Assembly (NCBI RefSeq): GCF_003075525.1
Contig: NZ_QDDR01000007.1
Location: 221,792-285,791 of the forward strand
Direction of reading: 5' to 3'
DNA from: Pararhodobacter aggregans
Lineage (GTDB): Bacteria; Pseudomonadota; Alphaproteobacteria; Rhodobacterales; Rhodobacteraceae
Length of the DNA stretch: 64,000 nucleotides
Both the position numbers and the translations under genes were made by a program. The notes under the pieces were generated by a model that was not told where the DNA came from, did no database searches, and saw only the letters and a list, made by a program, of their open reading frames with translations. Positions 26,342 to 34,380 of this stretch are shown here, piece by piece. The first letter of the stretch is position 1, and each line of letters opens with the position of its first letter.

Positions 26342-27333
26342 CACTTCAGCTCCACGGTCGGGTTGATGACGGCATAGAGCAGGTCCACGATCAGATTGGC
26401 GAGGATCACGAAGAACGAGCTGAGCACGAGGATACTGAGCAGCAGGTTCAGGTCGCGCTGGAACATGGCGTCGAACATCAGCCGCCCGACCCCGGGCCAG
26501 GAAAACACCGTCTCGGTCAGCACCGCGCCGCCGAGGAAGTTGCCAACGTTGGTGCCGACCACGGTGACCAGCGGCAGGACCGCGTTCCTGAGCGCGTGGC
26601 GATAGGAGAGGCGGCGCTCGGAAATCCCCTTGGCCCGGGCCACGCGGATGAAATCGAGGGACAGGACCTCCAGCATGCCCGCCCGGACCAGCCGGATGTA
26701 GATGGCGAGGTAGAAGATGGATTGCGCCAGCGCGGGCAGGATCAGGTGATGGGCGATATCCGCCACCCGGTCCCAGCCGGTGTTGAAGGCCAGCACGTTT
26801 TCCATGCCGGAGGTGGGCGTCCAACCCAGCGTCACGGCGAAGATCAGGATCATCATCAGGCCGATCCAATAGGGCGGCGTGCCGTAAAGCAGCAGCGCCA
26901 CGAAGGAGATCACCCGGTCCGGCCAGCGGTTGGCATAGCGCGCGGCGGTGACACCGAAGACGATGCCGCCGATGACCGCGATGACGATCGCCGCACCCAT
27001 CAGCATCAGCGTGGCGGGCATCCGGCTGAAGATCAGCACCGAGACCCGCTCGTTGAAGACATAGGAATAGCCCAGATCCAGCGTCGCCAGCCGCACCAGG
27101 AAAGCCCAGAGCTGGCTGAGCAGCGGCTGGTCCAGTCCGAATTGCGCGCGAAGCTGGGCGATATAGGCGGGGTCGGCGGTGCCTGCCTGCCCGGCCAGGG
27201 CCTCGGCCGCGTCGCCGGGGGCGAGTTTCAGCAGGAAGAAGTTGATGATGGCAATGGCCAGCATCGCCAGCGCACCATAGGCCACCCGCTTGGCCAGAAA
27301 GGCCCAGGGGAAGCGGCGTCGGATCGGTTTCAT
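26341..27333 (-). CDS. Peptide-type ABC importer permease, OppB-like
   Basis: This 330-residue permease with six predicted membrane segments shows the OppB/DppB hallmarks: GLDQPLLSQLWAFL, the YGTPPYWIGLMMI segment and the coupling loop EVLSLDFIRVARAKGISERRLSYRHALRNA. The ATG at 27333 overlaps the stop of the racemase-like gene (ATGA). An in-frame ATG seven codons upstream has no better ribosome site, so coupling is assumed. Confidence 0.92.
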   Translation of the reverse strand: MKPIRRRFPWAFLAKRVAYGALAMLAIAIINFFLLKLAPGDAAEALAGQAGTADPAYIAQLRAQFGLDQPLLSQLWAFLVRLATLDLGYSYVFNERVSVLIFSRMPATLMLMGAAIVIAVIGGIVFGVTAARYANRWPDRVISFVALLLYGTPPYWIGLMMILIFAVTLGWTPTSGMENVLAFNTGWDRVADIAHHLILPALAQSIFYLAIYIRLVRAGMLEVLSLDFIRVARAKGISERRLSYRHALRNAVLPLVTVVGTNVGNFLGGAVLTETVFSWPGVGRLMFDAMFQRDLNLLLSILVLSSFFVILANLIVDLLYAVINPTVELK

Positions 27334-28070
27334 GCGGGGATTTCCGTAGGGCATGCAGGTGGCAGGCGGCCATCAGGCAGGGCCTGCCCCTGATGGATGG
27401 CCACAAGCCAGTCGTAGAAGCCATAGACCGGCAGGTCCAGCGCCTCGGCCAGCGCCGCCTGATAGGGCGGCAGGTTGGTGCATTCGAGGACCAGCGCCCC
27501 TGTGTCGGGCGCGCGGTCCAGAAGGGCGCGGGCGGCGGCGATCAGCTCGGCCGTGGCCCGGGCGGCGTCGATGGGGCGGTCGGGGTCGTTGGCGCGCAGG
27601 ACGTTCAGCAGATGCGCATCCTCGGGCAGCGCGCCGACCGGCAGGTCGGGCGCGACCCCGGCCGCGGCCAGATGCGCCGGGGTGATCGAGCCCTGAAGCA
27701 GCCCCATCACCGCCACCTTGCCGTGCTGCGCCTGCCGGAGCGGGATCTGGAACAGCGACGAGGCGGTGAAGGGCACCGGGCAACCCTGCGAAAGCCGCGC
27801 CTGCTGGAAGACCAGCAGCCCGCACGAGGTGGTGAGGAGTTCCGCCCCCCGCGCCACCAGCCGGTCGCGCGCGGCACGGAACCCCTCGGCCAGCGCCGGA
27901 TCCTCAGGATCGCCCTGCAGGATCCGGGTCATGCTGGCCCCGCCCACGGTTTCGTAAAGGACCCTGCCGCCGAAGGTGCTTGCATTGCCGATGTCACCGG
28001 GTGGCCGCGCGAAGCGGGTGTCCAGCAACAGGACGCCGACAGGCGGCAGGGTTGGCTGCGGATCGCTCAT
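27330..28070 (-). CDS. Asp/Glu racemase-like protein inside the ABC importer operon
   Basis: This 246-residue protein has features of the Asp/Glu/hydantoin racemase and arylmalonate decarboxylase superfamily. A first cysteine lies in the LLTTSCGLLVFQQ strand and a second in LVLECTNLPPYQ, about 115 residues later. These are the spacing and sequence setting of the two-base racemase pair. Its position between the binding-protein and permease genes, with four-base overlaps on both sides, means it acts on the imported ligand or is needed with it. A stereo-inversion or decarboxylation of an amino acid or related acid is plausible; the substrate is unknown. Confidence 0.8.
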   Translation of the reverse strand: MSDPQPTLPPVGVLLLDTRFARPPGDIGNASTFGGRVLYETVGGASMTRILQGDPEDPALAEGFRAARDRLVARGAELLTTSCGLLVFQQARLSQGCPVPFTASSLFQIPLRQAQHGKVAVMGLLQGSITPAHLAAAGVAPDLPVGALPEDAHLLNVLRANDPDRPIDAARATAELIAAARALLDRAPDTGALVLECTNLPPYQAALAEALDLPVYGFYDWLVAIHQGQALPDGRLPPACPTEIPA

Positions 28071-29683
28071 CCGGTGAAGGCGAGCGAGCCATAGGGGGCG
28101 CGGATGCCGTCAGGGCCGGGAACGAAATTCACGACATTGGCGGCGGCGATGGTGACATAGATCGGCCGCGCCACCGGCAGGATCGGCAGATCGGTCATGG
28201 CAAGCTGCTGGAAGCGCACGAAGAGGGCGCGGCGGGCCTCGGGGTCGGGTTCGACCGAGGCGTCCTCGAGGATCTGATCCATCTCGGCGCTTTCATAGCC
28301 GGTCGAGTTGACGAAGGGCGTCCCCTGCGAGGCGGCCTTCGACCACCAGAAGCGCTGCGAGCCGATGGTCGGGTCGGCGGTGACCGAGCCCGGATAGAGC
28401 GTCAGATCGTAGTCGTATTCGCCAAAGACCGAGCGGATGAAGGTCGGGATATCGGCCGAGATCAGCTCCAGATCGACGCCCACGTCGCGGAAGTTCTGCT
28501 TCAGGAACTGGCCCATCCGTTCATAGGTGTCGCCCACCGTCGGCGCGATCAGCCGCAGGCTGAAGCGCATGCCGTCGGCGCCCCGGGCGTAACCGGCGGC
28601 ATCGAGCAGCGCGTTGGCGCGGGCCGGGTCGTAGTCGTAGCTCGGCACATCGGCGGTGTAGAAGTTGGGCAGGGTTTCCGGGATCGGGCCAGTCAGCATC
28701 TCGGCCAGACCGTAATAGACCACGCCCAGCATCGCCTCGCGGTTCATGGCGTGCATCAGGGCCTGACGGACCTCCAGCTTGGCGAGATGCTCGTTGCGCA
28801 GGTTGGTGTGGATCATGTCGAGCGAGTTGTTCATCTCGGTCCCGCGGGTGTCGACCTGGAAGTCGGCGCTGTCCATGAAGCGCTGGACCTGGTTGACCGG
28901 GATCGGGCCGTCACCGGCCAGATGCAGCTCGCCCGCGTCCAGCGCGGCGGCACGGGCCGAGGGGTCGGTGATGATGCGCACGACCAGCCGTTCCAGCTTC
29001 GGCTCGCCCTCGCCCCAGTAATTCTGGTTGGCGGTCATGATGATATGCGAACCGCGCTCCCAGGTCTGGAAGACGAAGGGGCCAGTGCCCACGGGCGCGT
29101 TGTTGGCCGGGTTCTGGAGGACATCGGTCCCCTCATAGACATGCTTCGGCAGCATGGGCGATTCCCAGCCGGCCAGCGCGTACATCAACGCGGGCGCAGG
29201 CTGGCTGAGGCGCAGGATGGCGGTGTGGTCGTCGGGCGTCTCCACCGCCGTGACGCTGGCCAGCGTCGAGCGGCCGCGCGGGTGGTGCTGCTTCAGGATC
29301 TCCATGATCGTGTATTGCACATCGGCCGAGGTGAAGGGCTGGCCGTCGTGCCACATCACGCCTTCGCGCAGCGAGAAGGTGATGGACAGGCCGTCCGCCG
29401 CGACCTCCCAAGCGGTCGCCAGCGCCGGGGTGGGCGAGACGTTGAAATCGTAGTTCAGCAGGCCTTCGAGCATCTTGCCCGAGACGACGGTGACCGGCGA
29501 GGCGGTGTTGAAGGCGGCGCACATGGCGTTGGGTTCGGGGGTCACGCACATGGCCAGGGTGCCCGATTGCTGGGCTTTCAGCGGGCCGAAGGGCAGGATT
29601 CCGGCGGCGAGGCCCGCACCCGAGGCCAGCAGCAGGGCGCGGCGGCTCATGGCGAAGGTCGGGGAGGTCGGTGTCTTGGTCAT
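28067..29683 (-). CDS. Extracellular solute-binding protein family 5
   Basis: This 538-residue periplasmic binding protein of the SBP_bac_5 (Opp/Dpp/Nik) family has a twin-arginine-like signal (MSRRALLLASGAGLAAG, cleavage near LKAQ). Family blocks follow: YDFNVSPTPALATAWEVAADGLSITFSLREGVMWHDGQPFTSADV, PVGTGPFVF and LEVRQALMHAMNREAML. It opens the importer operon and defines ligand specificity. The ATG at 29683 has AGGGAA seven bases upstream. It diverges from the TPP-enzyme gene. Confidence 0.93.
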   Translation of the reverse strand: MTKTPTSPTFAMSRRALLLASGAGLAAGILPFGPLKAQQSGTLAMCVTPEPNAMCAAFNTASPVTVVSGKMLEGLLNYDFNVSPTPALATAWEVAADGLSITFSLREGVMWHDGQPFTSADVQYTIMEILKQHHPRGRSTLASVTAVETPDDHTAILRLSQPAPALMYALAGWESPMLPKHVYEGTDVLQNPANNAPVGTGPFVFQTWERGSHIIMTANQNYWGEGEPKLERLVVRIITDPSARAAALDAGELHLAGDGPIPVNQVQRFMDSADFQVDTRGTEMNNSLDMIHTNLRNEHLAKLEVRQALMHAMNREAMLGVVYYGLAEMLTGPIPETLPNFYTADVPSYDYDPARANALLDAAGYARGADGMRFSLRLIAPTVGDTYERMGQFLKQNFRDVGVDLELISADIPTFIRSVFGEYDYDLTLYPGSVTADPTIGSQRFWWSKAASQGTPFVNSTGYESAEMDQILEDASVEPDPEARRALFVRFQQLAMTDLPILPVARPIYVTIAAANVVNFVPGPDGIRAPYGSLAFTG

Positions 29684-29953
29684 GTCATTTCCCTGTTGCG
29701 CGGGTCGAATGGCCCGGTTGCCCCGGCAGGACACCGGGCGAGCATTCGCTCTGTCTCCGGCGTCTTTGTTGCGGTTCCTGGAGTATTCCGGCGTGCCCCC
29801 GTTCTCGCCAGTAGGGGGGTTTCAGATTCCAGTTCTGATTTTTCTGTTATCGGTCATTTCACCGGATTGGCCCGCAATCAGGGGGTGAAGCCCGTTGCAA
29901 CTGCCCCGGCCCGGGTGAAAACCTGTGCGAAATCAACAAACGGGAAACGCGAG
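29684..29953. other. Divergent promoter region, binding-protein operon / TPP enzyme
   Basis: This is a 270-bp gene-free region between two divergent units. The middle part (about 29815-29880) is AT-richer than its surroundings and probably holds promoters. I found no convincing symmetric operator, riboswitch or terminator. Confidence 0.4.
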
Positions 29954-31594
29954 ATGGATCACCTGACGGGCGCCGGGGCGCTGGCCCTTCTGATCCGCGA
30001 CTGGGCGGAGGGTCCGGCCTTTCATGTCCCGGGCGAGGGGATACTGGAGCTGGTCGACGCGCTGGAAGGCGCTTGCGTGCCGCTGGTTTCCTGTCGGCAC
30101 GAGGCGGGCGCGGCGGTGGCGGCGCAGGCGGCGGGGCAGGTGACCGGGCGGCCGGGGATCTGTCTGGTCGGCCGGGCGCCCGGCGCGCTGAACGCGGCGC
30201 TGGCCCTGCACACGGCGCGGACCGACGGGGCGCCGATGATCCTGATCCTGGGCCAGCCCTCGGGCGCGATTGCGGGGCGCGAGCCCTATCTGGCCAATGC
30301 CGATTTCGTGCAGGCCTTCGCGCCCTCGGCCAAATGGGTGGGATCCTGCGACAGCGCGTCGCGGCTGGTCGAGATGCTCTCGCGCGCCTGGGTCGAGGCC
30401 TTGACCGGCCGTCACGGGCCGGTCGTGCTGGCCCTGCATGAGGAGGTCTGGCACGAGGAGATCCCCGCCGCCTCGCTCCCCGCCACGCCCCCGGCGCCGC
30501 CGCGTCCGCAGGCCCCGGGCGAGGATCTGGACCGGCTGGCCGATGCCCTCGCCGCCGCCCAGCGCCCCTTGATGATCGTCGGTGGCACCGGCTGGCGGGC
30601 CGAGGAAACCCGCTGCCTGTCGCTCTTCGCCGAGGAAAGCGGCATCCCGGTCGCCACCGCCTATCGCCGCCGCGACCTGATGCCGGCCAGCCATCCGCTG
30701 ATGGTGGGCGAACTCGGCATCGGCGCCGATCCGGCGCTGGCGGGCAAGGTGGCCGAGGCCGATTGCCTGCTGGTGCTGGGGATGCGGCTGGGCGAGATCA
30801 ACACCTTCGGCGCCAATGTCTTTGAAGGCTACCGGCTGATCGAGGCGCCGGTTCCCGCGCAGGCCGTTCACCATGTCCACCCCGACCCGGCCGAGTTGAA
30901 CGCGGTCTATCGCACCACCTCGGCCCTGCTGGCGCATCCGGGCGACGTGCTGGCCGCCCTGCGCGCCCGGGGGCCAAAGCGGCGCGAGACGGGCGATTGG
31001 CAACGCGACCTGCGCGCGGCGCGGGAGGTGTTCACCACCGGCAGGCCCTGCCCCGGCCCTCTGGACCTGAACGCGGTGTTCCGGGCGCTGCGGGCGGCGC
31101 TGCCCGCCGACGCGATGCTGACCGTCGGCGCCGGGGCCTATGCCCATTGGCCGCAGCGATATTTCGGGCATGAGGTCTTCGGCACGCAGCTGGGGCCGAA
31201 AAGCGGCGCCATGGGCTATGGCCTGCCCGCCGCCATCGGCGTGCAGTCGGCGCAGCCCGGGCGGCGGGTGGTCGCGGTGGCGGGCGACGGCTGCTTCCTG
31301 ATGCAGGGCGAGGAGCTGGCGACGGCGGCGCTCTATGGCCTGCGGGTCCTGACCATCGTGGTGAACAACAGCCTTTACGGGGCCATCGCCGCCTCGCAAA
31401 GCCGGATGTTCGGGCGGCGCAGCGGCACCGCGCTGGCGCCGGTCGACTTCACCGCGCTGGCGGGGGCGATGGGGGTGAAGGGCTGGAAGGTGCGGACGAC
31501 CGCCGACTTCGGCCCGGCCCTGACGGCGGCGCTGGCCGAGGACGGGCCGACGCTGATTGAACTGATGACCGGCGAGGAGGCCTTGAAACCATGA
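29954..31594 (+). CDS. Thiamine-diphosphate-dependent enzyme, acetolactate-synthase-like
   Basis: This 546-residue protein has the three-domain architecture of TPP-dependent decarboxylases/synthases. The N-terminal pyrimidine-binding domain includes the cofactor-activating glutamate in SCRHEAGAAVAAQA. A central domain around MIVGGTGW follows. The C-terminal pyrophosphate domain carries the VAGDGCFLMQGEELATAALYGLRVLTIVVNN motif (GDG to NN). It groups with acetolactate-synthase-like catabolic enzymes, not with a biosynthetic IlvB, and no small subunit is nearby. Its stop overlaps the next gene by four bases. The context suggests decarboxylation or carboligation of a 2-keto acid derived from the imported ligand. 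Confidence 0.88.
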   Translation: MDHLTGAGALALLIRDWAEGPAFHVPGEGILELVDALEGACVPLVSCRHEAGAAVAAQAAGQVTGRPGICLVGRAPGALNAALALHTARTDGAPMILILGQPSGAIAGREPYLANADFVQAFAPSAKWVGSCDSASRLVEMLSRAWVEALTGRHGPVVLALHEEVWHEEIPAASLPATPPAPPRPQAPGEDLDRLADALAAAQRPLMIVGGTGWRAEETRCLSLFAEESGIPVATAYRRRDLMPASHPLMVGELGIGADPALAGKVAEADCLLVLGMRLGEINTFGANVFEGYRLIEAPVPAQAVHHVHPDPAELNAVYRTTSALLAHPGDVLAALRARGPKRRETGDWQRDLRAAREVFTTGRPCPGPLDLNAVFRALRAALPADAMLTVGAGAYAHWPQRYFGHEVFGTQLGPKSGAMGYGLPAAIGVQSAQPGRRVVAVAGDGCFLMQGEELATAALYGLRVLTIVVNNSLYGAIAASQSRMFGRRSGTALAPVDFTALAGAMGVKGWKVRTTADFGPALTAALAEDGPTLIELMTGEEALKP

Positions 31595-32877
31595 GCGATA
31601 TCATCGTCATCGGCGCCGGGATCGCCGGGCTGACCGCCGCCTATCGCCTGCATCGGGCGGGCCATGCCGTGACCGTGCTGGAGGCCGGCGCAGTGCCTGG
31701 CGGGCGCGTCGGCGACCGCGAGACGCGGGGGATTCGGTACAACGCGGGGGCGCGGCTGGTCTATCCGTTCTCCAGACCCTTCAACGCGCTGCTGGATGAA
31801 TTGGGCCTGACCGGGGAACTGGTGCCGGTGCGCAACCTCTCGGCCCAATGTCTGGGCGCGGGCGAGGAATGGCGGATCGAGCTGATGCCGGGACCGGCCA
31901 GCCTGCTGACCCCGGGCCTGACCCTGGCCGAGCGGCTGCGCTTCATCGCCTTCGGGGCGGGGATGCTGCTGGCGAAGGCGCGCACCGATCCCGACGACGC
32001 GGCGAGCGCCCTGGCGGCGGACGGGATGACTTTGGCCGATTACACGCGGCAGAAGACCGGCGCCAATGTACTGGCGCGGATGGTCGATCCGGTGTTCCGG
32101 GGCACGCGGTCCTGGAATTCGGAAGAGATTTCCGGCGCCTTCTTCGCCTCGACCACGCCGCATCTGATCGGGCAGGACACGGTTTACGTCTTCAAGCAGG
32201 GCATGGCGACCTTGCCCGATGCGCTGGCCCGGGGGCTCGATCTGCGCTGCAACACGCGGGTGCGCGCGGTGACCAAGGCGGGGGCGGGTTACGCGGTCGC
32301 GACCGAAAGCGAGACGCTGCGGGCCGACCGGGTGGTGATGGCGGTCGAGGGCTCGCTGGTCGCCGGTCTGATGCCGGATCTGGGGGCCGAGGATCGAGCG
32401 TTCTTCAACGGCGTGCGCTACAATTCGCTGGGGATCGTGCATTACCGGCTGAAGGGCAATGTGGCGCCGAAGATGAATTTCTTCACGCGCGAGGCTGCCG
32501 GGACCATTGCCACCTATCAGCAAAGCGCCGCCAATCCGGCCAAGGGGCAGGCGGCGCAGCTTTACGCGCAACTCTCGCCCGAGGCGAATGCCCGGGCAAA
32601 GGCCGAGGGGCGCACCGGCGATCTGCATGCGATCATCGAGGAGCGGCTGGTGCAGCTCTACCCCTCGCTCAACGCGGATTGCGAGGATCGGGTGGAGCAA
32701 TGGATCGAGCGGAAACTCCCGACCTTCTACCCCGGCTATGCGCGCAATGTGGCCGATTTCCGGGCGCGGCAGACCGGGGGGCTGGCGTTCTGCGGCGATT
32801 ATCTGGCGCAATCGCTGCTCACCGGCGCCGCGGCGAGCGGCGAGCGGGCGGCGGCGCAGATCCTTGCGTCAGTCTGA
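31591..32877 (+). CDS. FAD-dependent amine-oxidase/desaturase-like oxidoreductase
   Basis: This 428-residue flavoprotein begins with IIVIGAGIAGLTAAYRLHRAGHAVTVLEAGAVPGGRV, the FAD-binding start of the amine oxidase / protoporphyrinogen oxidase / phytoene desaturase superfamily. It ends with the second FAD motif GLAFCGDYLAQSLLTGAAASGERAA. Substrate specificity cannot be told from motifs. It is translationally coupled to the TPP enzyme, so both probably act in one pathway. Its last nine bases overlap the convergent AraC gene. Confidence 0.85.
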   Translation: MSDIIVIGAGIAGLTAAYRLHRAGHAVTVLEAGAVPGGRVGDRETRGIRYNAGARLVYPFSRPFNALLDELGLTGELVPVRNLSAQCLGAGEEWRIELMPGPASLLTPGLTLAERLRFIAFGAGMLLAKARTDPDDAASALAADGMTLADYTRQKTGANVLARMVDPVFRGTRSWNSEEISGAFFASTTPHLIGQDTVYVFKQGMATLPDALARGLDLRCNTRVRAVTKAGAGYAVATESETLRADRVVMAVEGSLVAGLMPDLGAEDRAFFNGVRYNSLGIVHYRLKGNVAPKMNFFTREAAGTIATYQQSAANPAKGQAAQLYAQLSPEANARAKAEGRTGDLHAIIEERLVQLYPSLNADCEDRVEQWIERKLPTFYPGYARNVADFRARQTGGLAFCGDYLAQSLLTGAAASGERAAAQILASV

Positions 32878-33963
32878 GGCGTCGCGGCCCTTGGCCGGGG
32901 CCGCGGCGTGTTTGGCGCTGGATGGCAACACGCCGAAATGCAGCTTGAAGGCCGAGGTGAAGCTGGCCTGCCGCTTGTAGCCGGCGGTCTGGGCGATCTC
33001 GGCGATGGACAGATCGCCCTGTTCCAGCAGGGTCAGGGCGTAATCCATGCGGTATTTCTTGCGGTACTCGAAGATCGTCGTGCCGTAGAAGAACTTGAAC
33101 CCGGCCTTCAGCTTGGTGGCGTTGGTGCCCAGTTCCTTGGCGAGGTTGGTGGCCGAATAGTTCTTGGAGAAATCGGTCGCCAGCATCTCGCGCGCGCGCT
33201 CGAACATGGCGAGGTCGCGCTGGGAAAAGCTCTGCGTGCCCTCGTCCGAGCCATCGTCCAGCGCGTCGGCGACCAGACAGATGATCTCGGTCAGTTTGGC
33301 CGAGGCCAGCATCAGGTCGCGCGGGCCGTCGAAGGGAATGTCCCACAGCGCCTGCAACGCACGGACGAAGGCGCTGTTGATCTTGCGCTCGACCAGCGGG
33401 ATTTCCCCGGGCAAGGGCGCGAAAAGGCGTTCCACGGCGTTCGAATCGAGCCCGAAACTGTCGCGCAAGAGGTCGGGGGCGACGTAGATCCCCAGCAGCC
33501 GGTAACTGCCCGCCGGGAAGCGGACGGTGTAGCTGAGGTCGGGTGGGCAGCGCAGCGCCACCATCGTCGCCTCATGCACCGGATGGTCGTTGCCCTGCGC
33601 CGGGGGCGGGCTGCCCTCCTCGACGTCCCAGCTCAGACGCACCGGACCTTCGATCTGGAAATGCAGCTCGATCAGGCCCTCGTCGCGGACCTCCTCGTGG
33701 CGTTCATCGAGGGTGGTGCATTCAGTGATGCCGCAGAAGATCTGATCGCGGACGGAAAGGAAGCGGTAGAAACCGCTGCCCGCCCCGGGCGCCAGATCGA
33801 CCCGGGCCGAGAAGAGCCTCTGCGCGGGGTCGGCCAGCGTGTCATAGCGGTCGGGCTGCGCGGCGAGGCTGCGGAACACCCCCGCCAGCGTGCCGCTGTC
33901 GTCCCCGAATTCGCGCCGCCACAGGCTTTTCGCGGCGGATTGACTGTCGCGCTGGCCGGTCAT
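32869..33963 (-). CDS. AraC-family transcriptional regulator (PchR-like)
   Basis: This 364-residue protein has a long N-terminal effector domain and a C-terminal AraC DNA-binding domain. The latter contains NYSATNLAKELGTNATKLKAGFKFFYGTTIFEYRKKYRMDYALTLL, then LSIAEIAQTAGYKRQASFTSAFKLHFGVLPS. The first helix-turn-helix is of the PchR type (LGTNATKLKAGFK). It lies between the TPP/amine-oxidase genes and the RidA/aldehyde dehydrogenase pair and probably controls this catabolic set and the importer. A short basic tail follows the domain. Confidence 0.9.
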   Translation of the reverse strand: MTGQRDSQSAAKSLWRREFGDDSGTLAGVFRSLAAQPDRYDTLADPAQRLFSARVDLAPGAGSGFYRFLSVRDQIFCGITECTTLDERHEEVRDEGLIELHFQIEGPVRLSWDVEEGSPPPAQGNDHPVHEATMVALRCPPDLSYTVRFPAGSYRLLGIYVAPDLLRDSFGLDSNAVERLFAPLPGEIPLVERKINSAFVRALQALWDIPFDGPRDLMLASAKLTEIICLVADALDDGSDEGTQSFSQRDLAMFERAREMLATDFSKNYSATNLAKELGTNATKLKAGFKFFYGTTIFEYRKKYRMDYALTLLEQGDLSIAEIAQTAGYKRQASFTSAFKLHFGVLPSSAKHAAAPAKGRDASD

Positions 33964-34002
33964 GGCGGGCCGCTTCCTCCCGTGCTGGCGATCCGTCCCA
34001 GA

Positions 34003-34377
34003 TTACCGGCGCGAGGCCGAGACCTCAATCTCGACCTTGGCCCCCGGGGCGGGAAGCTGGCAGACCAGCAGCGTGTTGGTCGGGCGCACGGCGTCGAAGT
34101 GTTTCTTCAGCACCATGGCCACGCCCTTCGCGAAACCGGGCTCGGTGATGTAGACGCGGACGGTCTTCACATCGGCGAGGCTGGCTTCGGCCTGCCCCAG
34201 CGCCTTGGCGACCGATGCCAGCGCGTTCTCCAGCTGCGCCTCGACGCTGTCGGGGAAGGTCCCGTCGGCATCGGGGCCGAGGCTGCCCGAGACATGGATC
34301 ACCGGGCCGTCGATCACCGCCTTGGCGAAACCGGCGAAATCCTCGGCCGGAGAGCCGGAAAAGATGCGGTCCTTCAT
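34003..34377 (-). CDS. RidA-family protein without the catalytic arginine
   Basis: This 124-residue protein has the RidA fold: VIHVSGSLGPDADG, the QLENALASVAKALGQ helix and a C-terminal KVEIEVSA strand. The position of the catalytic arginine of canonical RidA (PxRSxVEV) reads RPTNTLLVCQL, with Asn in place of Arg. It is therefore unlikely to be a standard 2-aminoacrylate deaminase and may belong to another Rid subgroup. It starts four bases after the aldehyde dehydrogenase stop and is co-transcribed with it. Confidence 0.85.
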   Translation of the reverse strand: MKDRIFSGSPAEDFAGFAKAVIDGPVIHVSGSLGPDADGTFPDSVEAQLENALASVAKALGQAEASLADVKTVRVYITEPGFAKGVAMVLKKHFDAVRPTNTLLVCQLPAPGAKVEIEVSASRR

Positions 34378-34380
34378 GGC

